Source: Phycisphaerae bacterium (GTDB lineage Bacteria; Planctomycetota; Phycisphaerae; Phycisphaerales; SM1A02). From it: DNA of 64,000 nucleotides. The notes beneath the pieces are model-generated. The model was given only the letters and a program-made list of their open reading frames with translations. It made no database searches and had not been told where the DNA came from. Positions 47,801 to 57,364 of the stretch are shown here, piece after piece. Position numbers and translations under genes: made by a program. Each line of letters opens with the position of its first letter. Position 1 is the stretch's first letter. Where the stretch lies: assembly GCA_018701395.1 (NCBI GenBank), contig JABIWU010000003.1, forward strand, positions 16,467 to 80,466, in the 5' to 3' direction.

Positions 47801-48513
47801 CACATAAAAACAATCTTTTTATGCATGGAGCAAGTAATAGATTTCTTGTTCATTTTGGCGAATCGAAACAATCAACCCTGTTGAAAGAACTCAATGGAGC
47901 TGACGGGCTTTTACTTGTTGAAGAAGACGCGGAATCTGATGCATTTATGCGCATTTTCAATGCCGATGGTAGCGAAGCAGAACAGTGTGGGAACGGTTTG
48001 CGATGCGTTGCATTGCATTTAGTCCGAAGTAAATTAATCGAAGGCAGTGTAGTTACTATTCGAACTCTTTCAGGCATCAATTCGTGTGTAGTACGGGAAG
48101 ATTGTAATGAAGTTGAAGTTACGCTTTGTGTCCCAATTCTCGAAACGTATTCAATTGAATCGTATCCTGAACTTGCTTTCATACAAATGGGCAATCCTAA
48201 TGCGGTGTTGTGGACGGAAGACGACCCATTAAAAGTAAGAGATGAGGTTGGCGAGTTACTTTCGCGCATGGAACAATTTTCAAATGGAATGAATATTCAT
48301 ATTGCTCGTCGGGATGGCGTTCAATATGCTACCTGCGCTTCCTATGAACGCGGTGTCGGTAATACGCACGCATCAGGAACGGGCGGTGCTTCGGTATTTG
48401 TTGCTTCTGGGGCGCAGGGTCCATTTTATGTATCAAGTGTAGGCGGTACCCTAACGTACCGCTATAACGAAAAAGGCGAAGTGCTAATGGCTGGACCTGC
48501 AGGTTATGAATGA
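47797..48513 (+). CDS. dapF: DapF-like epimerase with one catalytic Cys replaced
   Basis: Diaminopimelate epimerase uses two cysteines as acid and base to interconvert LL- and meso-DAP. The first site is intact, NADGSEAEQCGNGLRC (Cys 64). The second, normally R-G-x-G-E-T-x-A-C-G-T-G, reads RGVGNTHASGTGG: Ser 193 stands for Cys and Asn for the Glu. The N-terminal F-x-K-M-H-G-x-G-N-D-F motif is also altered (FMHGASNRF). At 238 residues it is about 30 shorter than usual. It may be an altered racemase/epimerase or weakly active. ATG 47797 overlaps the protease stop; the 3' end overlaps convergent tilS by 10 bases. Confidence 0.75.
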   Translation: MTHKNNLFMHGASNRFLVHFGESKQSTLLKELNGADGLLLVEEDAESDAFMRIFNADGSEAEQCGNGLRCVALHLVRSKLIEGSVVTIRTLSGINSCVVREDCNEVEVTLCVPILETYSIESYPELAFIQMGNPNAVLWTEDDPLKVRDEVGELLSRMEQFSNGMNIHIARRDGVQYATCASYERGVGNTHASGTGGASVFVASGAQGPFYVSSVGGTLTYRYNEKGEVLMAGPAGYE

Positions 48514-49457
48514 TGAATTATTACTTTTTTAGAAGTAACAGTTGCTGAATTCCCATTTTGTAATTGAAACGTTCTTGGTTCTGTATTCGAGTCAACGATT
48601 GCATCGCGTATAGATTGAATAGATCCAAAAGTGGCGCATTCGCCAATAGCTTTTTGCAACGCTGCATCAATAATTGGAAGAGGCAGTTTGGCGAATGTAA
48701 CTCGGTCCCACTCATTTCCTCGGGGCACGGTTGCGTCGAATATATCAACAGCAGCGTGCAACATCGTTGAAGCATTGGACGCATGTCTATCTGCAGAATT
48801 CCACAACTCTCTTAAAATTGGAATGACGTCCTGTCGTAATCGGCCACGTGGCGTGGTGCTGTTTTGATTTGTGGGGTCTTCGCACCATTTGATTTGAGCT
48901 TGGTTACAAATTGAAATGAGTTCGTTTTTTTCAACATGAAGAAGCGGCCTGAACAAATCAATTGAATCAGACAATGCCCTGGAAGCTGCAATGCCGGAAA
49001 GTTTTCTTAATCCGCCGCCACGGCAGAGCGCCATCAACATTGTTTCAAGTTGATCTTCAGCATGATGTGCAACTGCGACTGCATTGAAACCGAGCACGGT
49101 TGCCGTTGTTTGTAGTGCTTCGTACCGCGCTTTCCTAGCGCCTGCTGCTAAAGAGCCGTTTTCTGGGGTGACGGTTACTCTTGTGGAAATACATTGAACG
49201 CCAAGAGAACCGCAGAGTGTTTCCACCATTTTTTGTTCCTCATCGGACTCATCGCGAAGTCCGTGATGAATGTGGGCTACGGCTACTTTATAGTTTGCAC
49301 TTTCTTGCAAAGCGCCCGCACAGCAAAGAAGAAGAAGCGCCACAGAATCTGCCCCGCCACTTACGCCAACAAGCACATCTTGGTTTCCGATTGCTTTTCG
49401 TACCGTGGCAACAAGTTGATGCCTACGTACTGCAAGTGGAACCGCCTGCTTGTTCAT
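48504..49457 (-). CDS. tilS: tRNA(Ile)-lysidine synthase
   Basis: Converts cytidine-34 of the CAU isoleucine tRNA to lysidine. The PP-loop SGGADSVALLLL is at about residues 34-45, with VAVAHIHHGLRDESDEEQ and VAVAHHAEDQLETMLMALCRGGG following. 317 residues; the C-terminal tRNA-binding extension is short. ATG 49457 overlaps the serS stop (ATGA), so translation is coupled. Confidence 0.92.
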   Translation of the reverse strand: MNKQAVPLAVRRHQLVATVRKAIGNQDVLVGVSGGADSVALLLLCCAGALQESANYKVAVAHIHHGLRDESDEEQKMVETLCGSLGVQCISTRVTVTPENGSLAAGARKARYEALQTTATVLGFNAVAVAHHAEDQLETMLMALCRGGGLRKLSGIAASRALSDSIDLFRPLLHVEKNELISICNQAQIKWCEDPTNQNSTTPRGRLRQDVIPILRELWNSADRHASNASTMLHAAVDIFDATVPRGNEWDRVTFAKLPLPIIDAALQKAIGECATFGSIQSIRDAIVDSNTEPRTFQLQNGNSATVTSKKVIIHHS

Positions 49458-50875
49458 GTGTTCAGTGGAGCAGTGCATGCTTCAAGCACTTTCATTCCGT
49501 TCATGTACGGTTGTAAACATTCAGGTATTGCGATCGAGCCATCTTTTTGTTGATGCATTTCAAGCAATGGAATTAAAATTCGCGGGCTTGCAAGGACAGT
49601 GTTATTGAGTGAATGCGCAAAGACAGTATTGCCGTCTTCGTCACGGTATCGCATATTCAATCTTCGACATTGATAATCGTAAAGTCGGGATGCAGAGTGT
49701 GTTTCGCCCCAATCACCTTGCGGTTTTCCATCAGCATCAAGCTCGCCACGTCCTGGCATCCAACACTCGATATCTATCATGTCAGCATTTTTTGAGCCCA
49801 GGTCAGCGGTGCAACATTGTAAGAGACGATAAGGCAGTTGTAATTTTTGCAGAAGTTCCTCAACGATTGAGAGCATTTGCGTGTGGAATTCGCGACTGAT
49901 TTTTTTATCTGCTTTACAAATTACAACTTGTTCAACTTTATCAAATTGGTGAATCCGATAAAGACCAGCAGTATCTCGTCCAGCTGCGCCCGCTTCTCTT
50001 CTGAAACAAGTCGACACGGTTGCCATTTTAATGGGCAATTTGTCGTTGCTAATAATTTCATCTGCATACATGCCCATTAAACCAACTTCGCCAGTTCCCG
50101 CTAGGTACAAGTCATGACCTGCTCCACGCTTGGATTCTTCAATGTGGTATGCCTGCTCACGGCCAGAAGGAAAAAACCCTGTGCCAACCATGCATTCTTC
50201 ACGAAGGATGCATGGCACAGACATTGGGGTAAAACCATGGTCATTCGTAATTAAATCAAACGCCAATCGAAGCATGCCCTGGTGCAATCGCATTCCGTTG
50301 CCTGTCATCATGTAATGTCTAGTGCCCGACATTTTTACGCCACGATCAAAGTCGGCGAGTTTAAGTTCGTTGACAAGTTCTAAGTGTGTTTTAGGTTCAA
50401 ACCCACGGTTTGATTCAAAAGAAACATCTAAGTCATACGTTTCTGGTGACCAAGTCCTTAACTGGACATTGTCATCTGCGCTCGTGCCTTTTGGAACGTC
50501 AGAATCAGATGGCTGCGGAATTTGTAACAAAAGAGCTTTCCAATTTGGTTCAATTTCAGAAATGGAATCATCAAGACGTTTGATTTCATTTTTTAGCGCG
50601 AGGGGTTTTGCTTCAAGCGTAGCGAGTTCCGATTCAAGTTCAATCCTCGTAGCATCGTTTGCGTTTTTAATTTGTCCTTTGAGTTTTCCTATCTGAGGAC
50701 CGATTTCTTTTGAAATCTTTTTTTGTTCAGCACGATGCTTTTCGCGTTGATGAGTGAACAGCCGTCGTTGTTCGTCGAGGTCGAGCAACGTAGCAATGTC
50801 AACAGAGATGTTTTTCTCTGCTGCACCATCAATAAATTGCTGAGGGTTTTCTCGAAGTTGCTTAATGTCAATCAT
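49454..50875 (-). CDS. serS: Seryl-tRNA synthetase
   Basis: Class II synthetase charging tRNA-Ser. The N-terminal coiled-coil arm is visible at about residues 25-100 (DEQRRLFTHQREKHRAEQKK onward), then motif 2 (STCFRREAGAAGRDTAGLYR) and a motif 3 of the HSLNNTVLASPRILIPLLE type, which resembles the branch found in Bacteroidetes and eukaryotes rather than the common GSGLAVGR form. 473 residues from ATG 50875, which overlaps the nadK end by eight bases and matches the standard start IDIKQLRENP. Confidence 0.95.
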   Translation of the reverse strand: MIDIKQLRENPQQFIDGAAEKNISVDIATLLDLDEQRRLFTHQREKHRAEQKKISKEIGPQIGKLKGQIKNANDATRIELESELATLEAKPLALKNEIKRLDDSISEIEPNWKALLLQIPQPSDSDVPKGTSADDNVQLRTWSPETYDLDVSFESNRGFEPKTHLELVNELKLADFDRGVKMSGTRHYMMTGNGMRLHQGMLRLAFDLITNDHGFTPMSVPCILREECMVGTGFFPSGREQAYHIEESKRGAGHDLYLAGTGEVGLMGMYADEIISNDKLPIKMATVSTCFRREAGAAGRDTAGLYRIHQFDKVEQVVICKADKKISREFHTQMLSIVEELLQKLQLPYRLLQCCTADLGSKNADMIDIECWMPGRGELDADGKPQGDWGETHSASRLYDYQCRRLNMRYRDEDGNTVFAHSLNNTVLASPRILIPLLEMHQQKDGSIAIPECLQPYMNGMKVLEACTAPLNT

Positions 50876-51695
50876 TGAGTGGTGGCTTTTCTTTGAGTTC
50901 AGGATGTGCTGCCCAGTGAAGTTTATCAACTAATGTGTTCCAGTAGGAACGCGCGGGGTTTCGCACGATTGAGAGCGTGTGTTTAGATTGTTGTACTGTC
51001 ATTTTCATGCCTGTTCGCATGAGGCATTGTACTTGCCCATCGATTACTAATGAAGTTCCTTCGTTGGCTTGAAGTATTTCAATTGTGATTTTTGCTTTGC
51101 CATCTAAGACAATTGGTCGGACGGCGAGTGAATGCGCTGCAATTGGTGCGAGGATAAAAGCATTTGAGGAAGGGTCAACTATTGGACCACCAACCGAAGC
51201 ATTATGAGCAGTCGAACCAGTTGGGGTTGCAACAATAACGCCGTCTCCATGGAGAGTTGGTGCGGGAACGCCGTCAATGGATAAGCCGAGTTCTAGAATC
51301 CTAAATGGTGCTCCAGCGGCAATCATCGCTTCGTTAGTAACAGTAATTGGAGTTTGATTATCAACTTGGATTTCCAAAAGCATAGCCTTTAATATCTTTG
51401 GTGAATCTGTAAAAACTGCATGGCGATGTTTAATGAGTGAGTCTGTGTCAAATCGAGCAAGGAACCCAAGCCGACCACTATTTACACCAACAAGTGGAAT
51501 GCCTTGCTCAGCAAGTTCTCTGCTGTGCTTGAGGAGTGTTCCATCCCCACCAATAGCAATTGCTAAATTTGCTTTGTTGCTGTCAGCAGGTAAAAATTCG
51601 ACAACATCGGCAAGTTGTTTTTCCAATGTCTGCGCAACCGCATCAACATCTTTTAGCGTTCTATCTGCAAGCATTTTAATAGGGCTCAGAGTCAT
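50868..51695 (-). CDS. nadK: NAD kinase
   Basis: Phosphorylates NAD to NADP. Motifs: AIGGDGTLLKHSREL, VGVNSGRLGFLARFD, TVTNEAMI and GDGVIVATPTGSTAHNASVGGPIVDP. 275 residues from ATG 51695. That start is preferred over ATG 51704 because TACAAT, a good -10, overlaps the upstream ATG and ends seven bases before 51695. First gene of a nadK-serS-tilS operon, all joined by overlaps. The gap 51696-51780 upstream shows nothing else. Confidence 0.94.
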   Translation of the reverse strand: MTLSPIKMLADRTLKDVDAVAQTLEKQLADVVEFLPADSNKANLAIAIGGDGTLLKHSRELAEQGIPLVGVNSGRLGFLARFDTDSLIKHRHAVFTDSPKILKAMLLEIQVDNQTPITVTNEAMIAAGAPFRILELGLSIDGVPAPTLHGDGVIVATPTGSTAHNASVGGPIVDPSSNAFILAPIAAHSLAVRPIVLDGKAKITIEILQANEGTSLVIDGQVQCLMRTGMKMTVQQSKHTLSIVRNPARSYWNTLVDKLHWAAHPELKEKPPLND

Positions 51696-51780
51696 ATTTT
51701 CCATTGTACCTCAACCGGCAAATGCACAAGGCAAGTCGAAGAATCAGAGCGGAATACCGCCTTGACCCCGCTGAGTGAGT

Positions 51781-52722
51781 TTATCCGACAAGGCCTTTTG
51801 TTAATCGCATGAATGCGGTTTCAAGATTGACTTGTTCGCCTTGCATTGACGTGATTCGGAATCCTTGAGCGATTAATCTATTTGGAAGTTCAGATACTTC
51901 AAGTTTTGTTGTTGCATCGATGGTTACATCGATGCGCGAACTGCCATTTTCAGTAACAACATCAACGCAATTAATTCCATCGACTGAGCGTAGCAGGGTG
52001 GCAGCATCCTCGGCACGTTCTGTGACTTCAATATGGACAACTTGCCCAACTTTTGCTTTTTCGAGAATAGCATCAACTTTCCCAGAGAACAACAATTTGC
52101 CTTGCTCGATAATCCCGACACTCGTGCAGAGTTCTGCAAGTTCGTGAAGAATATGAGAACTAATAAGAATGGTTTTTCCCATTCGATGTAATTCTTTTAA
52201 CAGTTCACGAATTTCTATTCTCGCACGAGGGTCTAGCCCAGATGCGGGTTCGTCAAGCAACAACACTTTTGGGTCATGTAATAGAACGCGAGCAATGGAA
52301 AGTCGTTGACTCATGCCGCGGCTCAGGCTTGCAACTTGTGAGGTTGCTTTGAAATTCAACTCAGTAAGTTCGAGCACATCACCAACTGCACGCAATCTTT
52401 GAGAGCCACTAAGCCCGTAGCAGGTTGCAAAAAAGTCTAAATACTCATTTACATTCATGTCGTCATAGGAACCCATAAAATCAGGAACGTATCCAATGAT
52501 TGGGCGAATCTCTGCATTTTGGTATCCAATCACTTTTCCGTCAATTCGGGCCTCGCCCCAAGAAGGTTTTAAAAGTGTTGATAAGATTTTTATTGTTGTC
52601 GTTTTTCCAGCACCGTTTGGGCCAATGAAACCGTAACATTCACCTTCATCAATTGTGAGATTGAGATTGTCTAGCGCAATGAGTTCGCCGTATTTTCTAG
52701 TTAGATTAGTCGTTTGAATCAT
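51781..52722 (-). CDS. ABC transporter ATP-binding protein
   Basis: A 313-residue ABC ATPase: Walker A GPNGAGKTT, signature SLSRGMSQRLSIAR, Walker B KVLLLDEPASGLDPRARIE, His switch ISSHILHELAEL. The C-terminal about 90 residues form the extra domain seen in CcmA/NatA/GldA-type exporters. ATGA overlap with the upstream large membrane protein suggests they work together, although that protein does not look like a classical permease. Confidence 0.9.
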   Translation of the reverse strand: MIQTTNLTRKYGELIALDNLNLTIDEGECYGFIGPNGAGKTTTIKILSTLLKPSWGEARIDGKVIGYQNAEIRPIIGYVPDFMGSYDDMNVNEYLDFFATCYGLSGSQRLRAVGDVLELTELNFKATSQVASLSRGMSQRLSIARVLLHDPKVLLLDEPASGLDPRARIEIRELLKELHRMGKTILISSHILHELAELCTSVGIIEQGKLLFSGKVDAILEKAKVGQVVHIEVTERAEDAATLLRSVDGINCVDVVTENGSSRIDVTIDATTKLEVSELPNRLIAQGFRITSMQGEQVNLETAFMRLTKGLVG

Positions 52723-54989
52723 TGTGATTGTTCTAAAGGATACACCCAACGAACGAGTGTTGTGCCAGCGCTCTTATTGATTTGTTCACCATCCATAGAG
52801 ATATCGACTGGGATTGGTGAGTTATGCAGAAACCCCATCACGATAATGCATGGTCTGCTAAACCAAGTAGATAAATCTAATTCACGTCCGCCTTCTCGAA
52901 TGGAACGGTGACTTGCAGGTCCTTGCTTGGCATTTGCGTTTTTCTTGTAAATGGGTGGTGAAAGGTGCGAGTAAAACGATAGCATTTCCATTTTAGTATG
53001 CCAATCTTTGTCGCTTACACCGCTGGATTGGAATAGTTCTTCGATTTGGTATCGAGCTTTTACCGCGTTAGTAAATGAACTGAGGTTGCTGACTTTGAGA
53101 GAATTAAAATTTAATTCTTCACTGTTTTTAAGATAGGGGAATCGCCAAGTATGCATTTTGTTTAATACTCTTCCAGTTGCAACTTGATTTGGATTGTCGT
53201 TTTGTTCATCGGTAACCCAGATAATGGTTACATCTTGAAAAATCCCTGACGCATTGTTTTTGATGGTGCCGCTAAGAGCATTTCCATTACTGGAATCACT
53301 ATCCACTCTTGGTACGTTGTTTGGGTCAACTCGTATCAGGGAATTAAAATAGGTGCTATCGATGCCGCCAACCCAATCAAATGCAAAATTAGCAGTGGTC
53401 GATCTTGCTGGTTGATTAAAAGAATTGGGCACACTGTCTAGATTCAACAGAACTTCTCGTCTGTCAATAAAGTCAGGGGTCATAGAAGCGTCCGGAGGTG
53501 CCCAAGGGGTGAGTAGATTATTACTTTTACCGTGCAGTGTTATTTTTGTATATCCAAAATTAGGTAGAAAAACAGAAAACCAACCAGTTACTTTTTGTCC
53601 TGTTCCGCCATACACGTGGTCAATTATGCTGACATGCTTGATAGGTGTGGAAATGCCAGAAGTAATACCAGCCAACACCCATGTACCGCCTGTGAAAATG
53701 ATTGCCGAAGAAACAAAAAGTACCCATGACCATTGTAATTTTTTACATCTGTACAGAAAGTAAAAGCCTCCAGGGCACGCGACAATCCAGTACAAAAGTA
53801 TTACGATAAATACAGCCCCAAGTTTTCCACTAGCAGTGGTAGACATTGCAATATATTGCGCAATCAAGTTGCCTGCTAATAAATACGTTACTTTAGAAAT
53901 GGTTGGTGATAGTTCGTTGTCATCTTTTAACTTCTGTAATTCAAATGTAGAAGGCGTAGTGTTTCGTTTTCCGAAAATTCGATTCCAGAATATGTCTGTT
54001 TTGGGTAAGCCGAGTGACGAAAGATTTCCACTTGCTACATCAATACCAATTACTGTTAAGGACCCAAAACCAAAAGTTTTTTGGACAGCGATAACACCGC
54101 CATCTTCAAGCCAGAGAATCGGTGTGTAATGTGTATCCCATTCGTCTTTTATATTTCCAAAAATCTGAACAGTCGCAAGCGATTGCGGAAGTCTTTTTGC
54201 ATTGCCTAGAACTGTTTGTAATTTTTCTATTGGAACTTGCGTTATTACTGAATCGACGCCTTGCGTAAGATTTGCAAGTGGAGCATTTTGCCTTCCAAGA
54301 GCCCATGGGTCACCGATGTTTGGGAGTGTAATTACGAAATGTCCACCACGAAATACCCAATCTTCAATCGCTTGAGTTTGTCGAAAAGAAAATTCTGGAA
54401 CGGCATCTGCCCAGACGAGAGCTTCGAGTGATGTAAAACAAGGCCATGCATCAGGAAGGTCCTTTGATTTAAGCCCCGAAACAAGGAAAGAAGTCTCCTG
54501 TTTTGTTTCTGGCGAGACTGGCAAATAGCCAGGCAACCCTAGGCGGCGTGTTCCGAAAATCACAGTAATTGCGCTTTGAACTGGAACATAAATTGCTCTA
54601 ACCGAATATGGAGAAAATTGAAGCAGTTCTAATTCGCCACTTGGCACATTGTCTTCTAATTCACGAAGACGAATTGTCCAAACAGTATCGCCATTATCCC
54701 AAGCACGAGTTGGCGCGTAAAGCCAGGTTGAAGTGTCAGTCATTGGCGAAAGGGTAATTGCTCTTCCCCATAAAACAAGATCGCCATCTGCATCAGGAAC
54801 TTCCCACTGAATCCACGCTTGAACAGGTTCGTTGGTATTTGAATTGACAGTTATATGAACCGGTGTAATTTCGCCTGCACGCCAATTGTTGCCGATGCCA
54901 ACTGAATTTACCGTAATTGAAAAATCGCCCGCATAACTGGCTACGGTTATAAAAAAAATAAACAGTATGCTACGGAGTGATATTTGCAT
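52719..54989 (-). CDS. Large exported membrane protein linked to an ABC ATPase
   Basis: A 756-residue protein with a signal peptide (QISLRSILFIFFITVASYAG), an N-terminal beta-rich ectodomain (about 22-390) that includes a GATase1-like or GldG-like segment (EDWVFRGGHFVITLPNIGD), two membrane helices near 392-412 and 420-442, and a second beta-rich ectodomain of about 300 residues. The C-terminus has no motif I know. Similar architecture occurs in planctomycete proteins of unknown role encoded with ABC ATPases. It overlaps the M20 peptidase gene upstream by 20 bases and the ATPase downstream. Confidence 0.65.
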   Translation of the reverse strand: MQISLRSILFIFFITVASYAGDFSITVNSVGIGNNWRAGEITPVHITVNSNTNEPVQAWIQWEVPDADGDLVLWGRAITLSPMTDTSTWLYAPTRAWDNGDTVWTIRLRELEDNVPSGELELLQFSPYSVRAIYVPVQSAITVIFGTRRLGLPGYLPVSPETKQETSFLVSGLKSKDLPDAWPCFTSLEALVWADAVPEFSFRQTQAIEDWVFRGGHFVITLPNIGDPWALGRQNAPLANLTQGVDSVITQVPIEKLQTVLGNAKRLPQSLATVQIFGNIKDEWDTHYTPILWLEDGGVIAVQKTFGFGSLTVIGIDVASGNLSSLGLPKTDIFWNRIFGKRNTTPSTFELQKLKDDNELSPTISKVTYLLAGNLIAQYIAMSTTASGKLGAVFIVILLYWIVACPGGFYFLYRCKKLQWSWVLFVSSAIIFTGGTWVLAGITSGISTPIKHVSIIDHVYGGTGQKVTGWFSVFLPNFGYTKITLHGKSNNLLTPWAPPDASMTPDFIDRREVLLNLDSVPNSFNQPARSTTANFAFDWVGGIDSTYFNSLIRVDPNNVPRVDSDSSNGNALSGTIKNNASGIFQDVTIIWVTDEQNDNPNQVATGRVLNKMHTWRFPYLKNSEELNFNSLKVSNLSSFTNAVKARYQIEELFQSSGVSDKDWHTKMEMLSFYSHLSPPIYKKNANAKQGPASHRSIREGGRELDLSTWFSRPCIIVMGFLHNSPIPVDISMDGEQINKSAGTTLVRWVYPLEQSQ

Positions 54990-56367
54990 ACGCTTCTAAA
55001 ATGGTTGCGTGCGAAAGAATGCCACGATGAAAGCAAGTGACTTCAAATTTTTCGTTTGGAGCATGTATTAAATCATCGTCTAATGAAAAGCCAATCATGA
55101 CGGTGTCGATTCCGAGGATTTTTTGGAATTCCCCAACAACAGGAATAGAACCGCCTGAGCCAATCGTGACGGTAGGGTTAGGAAAGACTTCAGTTAGCGA
55201 TTCAATTGCAGCAGTCAGCCAAGGGGAATCTGTCGGAACAGCAATGGCAGGTGATGCTCCGAGATCTTTAAAGTCCCAATGGCAACCAACTGGCGTTCGG
55301 TCTTTTAAAAAGGCAAAAAGAGCATTTTGTATCTGTTTTGGATTTTGATTTGCTACAAGCCGACAACTGATTTTTGCAGTTGCAGTTGCGCCAATAACAG
55401 TTTTAGCGCCTTCGCCAGTGTAGCCAGCGAAAAGACCATTGATATCGCAAGTTGGTCTTGACCAAAGTCGTTCTAATGTGCTGAAACCTTTTTCACCAAA
55501 AATTGCTTTTGCCCCGGAGCCCTCAAGAGTGAGTGCATCTGCATCACCTAATGCATTCCACTGGGCAACTTGTTCGGCGCTTACTTCAACGACATCATCG
55601 TAGAACCCGTCAATTTGGATTCGCCCATCATCATCGTGTAATTGCCCAAGTATTTTCGTTAATGCATTCGCAGGGTTGACAACAGCTCCACCATACCCGC
55701 CACTATGTAAGTCATGGGATGGACCATGCAATGTTGCTTCAATATATACAATCCCTCGAAGCCGACTGGTAATGGCGGGGGTGTTTTCGTCCCACATACT
55801 AGTGTCACAAACAATGCAAGTATCTGCTTGAAGCGCATCTTTGTGTTCAGTCAAAAATGGAACGAGTGATTCGCTTCCGCTTTCTTCTTCGCCTTCAAGC
55901 AAAATGACAACTCGCACCGGTAAAGATCCGTGGATTTGTTTCCAAGCACGAATTGCTTCAATAAACGTCATGAGTTGACCTTTGTCATCTGCGGCACCAC
56001 GAGCAACGAAGCGTTTCCCACGGGGGCCGTCAACAACAACGCCATCAAAAGGTGGGTGCTCCCACTCATCTAGCGGTTCGACTGGTTGGACATCGTAGTG
56101 GCCGTAATATAAAACTCTTCGTGCATTTTCGCCTGCGCTGTCGTCAGTTGCAATAACCATCGGATGACCAATCGTGTCGTGTAAAGTAGCATTAAGACCA
56201 ATGGATTCTAATTCATTGGTAATGTGTTCTGCACACCTTCGGACTTCAGATTTATACTCAGGATTAGTGCTGATACTTGGGATTTTTAGAAAAGTTTGCA
56301 ATCGTTCGACTGCATTATCGAAATCGTTTTCAATTTGTTCTAAAACTGGTGTTAATGGACTAGACAT
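54970..56367 (-). CDS. M20 family metallopeptidase (dipeptidase)
   Basis: A 465-residue zinc peptidase of the ArgE/DapE/CPG2 group. YYGHYDVQPVEPLDEWEHPP contains the first His-x-Asp metal ligands, GRGAADDKGQLMTF the bridging Asp, and LLEGEEESGSESL the catalytic Glu pair; a dimerisation domain lies at about 190-340. No signal peptide. The best guess is a cytoplasmic di- or tripeptidase. It overlaps both neighbours by 16-20 bases on the same strand. Confidence 0.88.
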   Translation of the reverse strand: MSSPLTPVLEQIENDFDNAVERLQTFLKIPSISTNPEYKSEVRRCAEHITNELESIGLNATLHDTIGHPMVIATDDSAGENARRVLYYGHYDVQPVEPLDEWEHPPFDGVVVDGPRGKRFVARGAADDKGQLMTFIEAIRAWKQIHGSLPVRVVILLEGEEESGSESLVPFLTEHKDALQADTCIVCDTSMWDENTPAITSRLRGIVYIEATLHGPSHDLHSGGYGGAVVNPANALTKILGQLHDDDGRIQIDGFYDDVVEVSAEQVAQWNALGDADALTLEGSGAKAIFGEKGFSTLERLWSRPTCDINGLFAGYTGEGAKTVIGATATAKISCRLVANQNPKQIQNALFAFLKDRTPVGCHWDFKDLGASPAIAVPTDSPWLTAAIESLTEVFPNPTVTIGSGGSIPVVGEFQKILGIDTVMIGFSLDDDLIHAPNEKFEVTCFHRGILSHATILEAYANITP

Positions 56368-57338
56368 GCGGGGGCCTCGTAGTTTTCATTTTCAGTGGCA
56401 CATTTGACAATACCATTATCGATGGCGACTAAGAGCGGGGTCCCAATGATCCAGTCTGTGCCAATGAGTAATTCGGTTGTGTCGCAATCCATGCAAGGAT
56501 TTTCAAATGCGCCATCGTAATTAAATCCATCTGTTGATTGAGGTATTGCTACTAATGTTGTTGGGACGGTTAGAAATTCAAAATATTCCCACAACAAAGC
56601 TTCGCAATGATCGCAGGTAAGTGAATAAAAAATCACATACTGCTTCCCGTCGCTTATGTCGTGTGGCCATTCTTTTACCCATGAAAAAAGGTCAATCGAG
56701 TGAATGTCTTTTCCAATCCAATCTCCAATATCTTTTGGATACCAAGATGCTGGCAAATTGGTTTGGGTAACTCCATCAGTAGTTGTGTCAATTGTTTTTC
56801 GATTTAAAACCGAATTGAAAGTGAAGACTCCTGCAATAACCGTAAAGGTTGCAATTAAAAGAAGACTTCGGTTTCCTTTGCTCAAAGCTCCGTTACTTGG
56901 TCTTGGCTTGATTAAGATAATGCCAAGAAGGAGCGAGAAATCGATGGCGAACATAGCCATTGGCGACATTGATTTTTCGCCAAAGCAACCACAACTTTCA
57001 AAATTACCATAGCCAAACATTTCTACACTTAAGACGAGGAGGAATATTCCTAGCATGACTATTCCAGAAAGTTTCGCAAACTTTGGTGAAAAAAGCATGA
57101 ATGCTACGAAAAAGAATTCAATAGAAACAAGACTTGCAAGTACTAGGAAATGGTCATTTATGCCAAAGGTACTTCCGGCATCAAGAATAGATCGCGGTAG
57201 TGATTTTGGTGTGCCTCCGAGTGCTTTTTGAAGGGCTCCAAAAATAATCCATGCTGGAACAGCAACTCGAATGAGGAGTGTGCCAATCCAGCCAACAAGA
57301 ATAGCTTGCTTTGATGCAAATGCTTTTGATTCAGTCAT
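56352..57338 (-). CDS. MauE-like membrane domain fused to a thioredoxin-like domain
   Basis: A 328-residue protein. The first half has about four membrane helices (about 15-160) with the MauE/DoxX-type CGCFGEKSMSPMA motif near 115. After a fifth helix (about 162-180) comes an extracytoplasmic domain of thioredoxin-like pattern, QYVIFYSLTCDHCEALLWEY, with CDHC, a later CMDC and WIIGTPLLVAIDNG including the expected cis-Pro. It probably passes electrons across the membrane to form or reduce disulfides. TAAAAT ends six bases before the ATG. First gene of the operon running to 51781. Confidence 0.7.
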   Translation of the reverse strand: MTESKAFASKQAILVGWIGTLLIRVAVPAWIIFGALQKALGGTPKSLPRSILDAGSTFGINDHFLVLASLVSIEFFFVAFMLFSPKFAKLSGIVMLGIFLLVLSVEMFGYGNFESCGCFGEKSMSPMAMFAIDFSLLLGIILIKPRPSNGALSKGNRSLLLIATFTVIAGVFTFNSVLNRKTIDTTTDGVTQTNLPASWYPKDIGDWIGKDIHSIDLFSWVKEWPHDISDGKQYVIFYSLTCDHCEALLWEYFEFLTVPTTLVAIPQSTDGFNYDGAFENPCMDCDTTELLIGTDWIIGTPLLVAIDNGIVKCATENENYEAPACLVH

Positions 57339-57364
57339 ATTTGGATTTTAGCGTAGGTGGGCGG

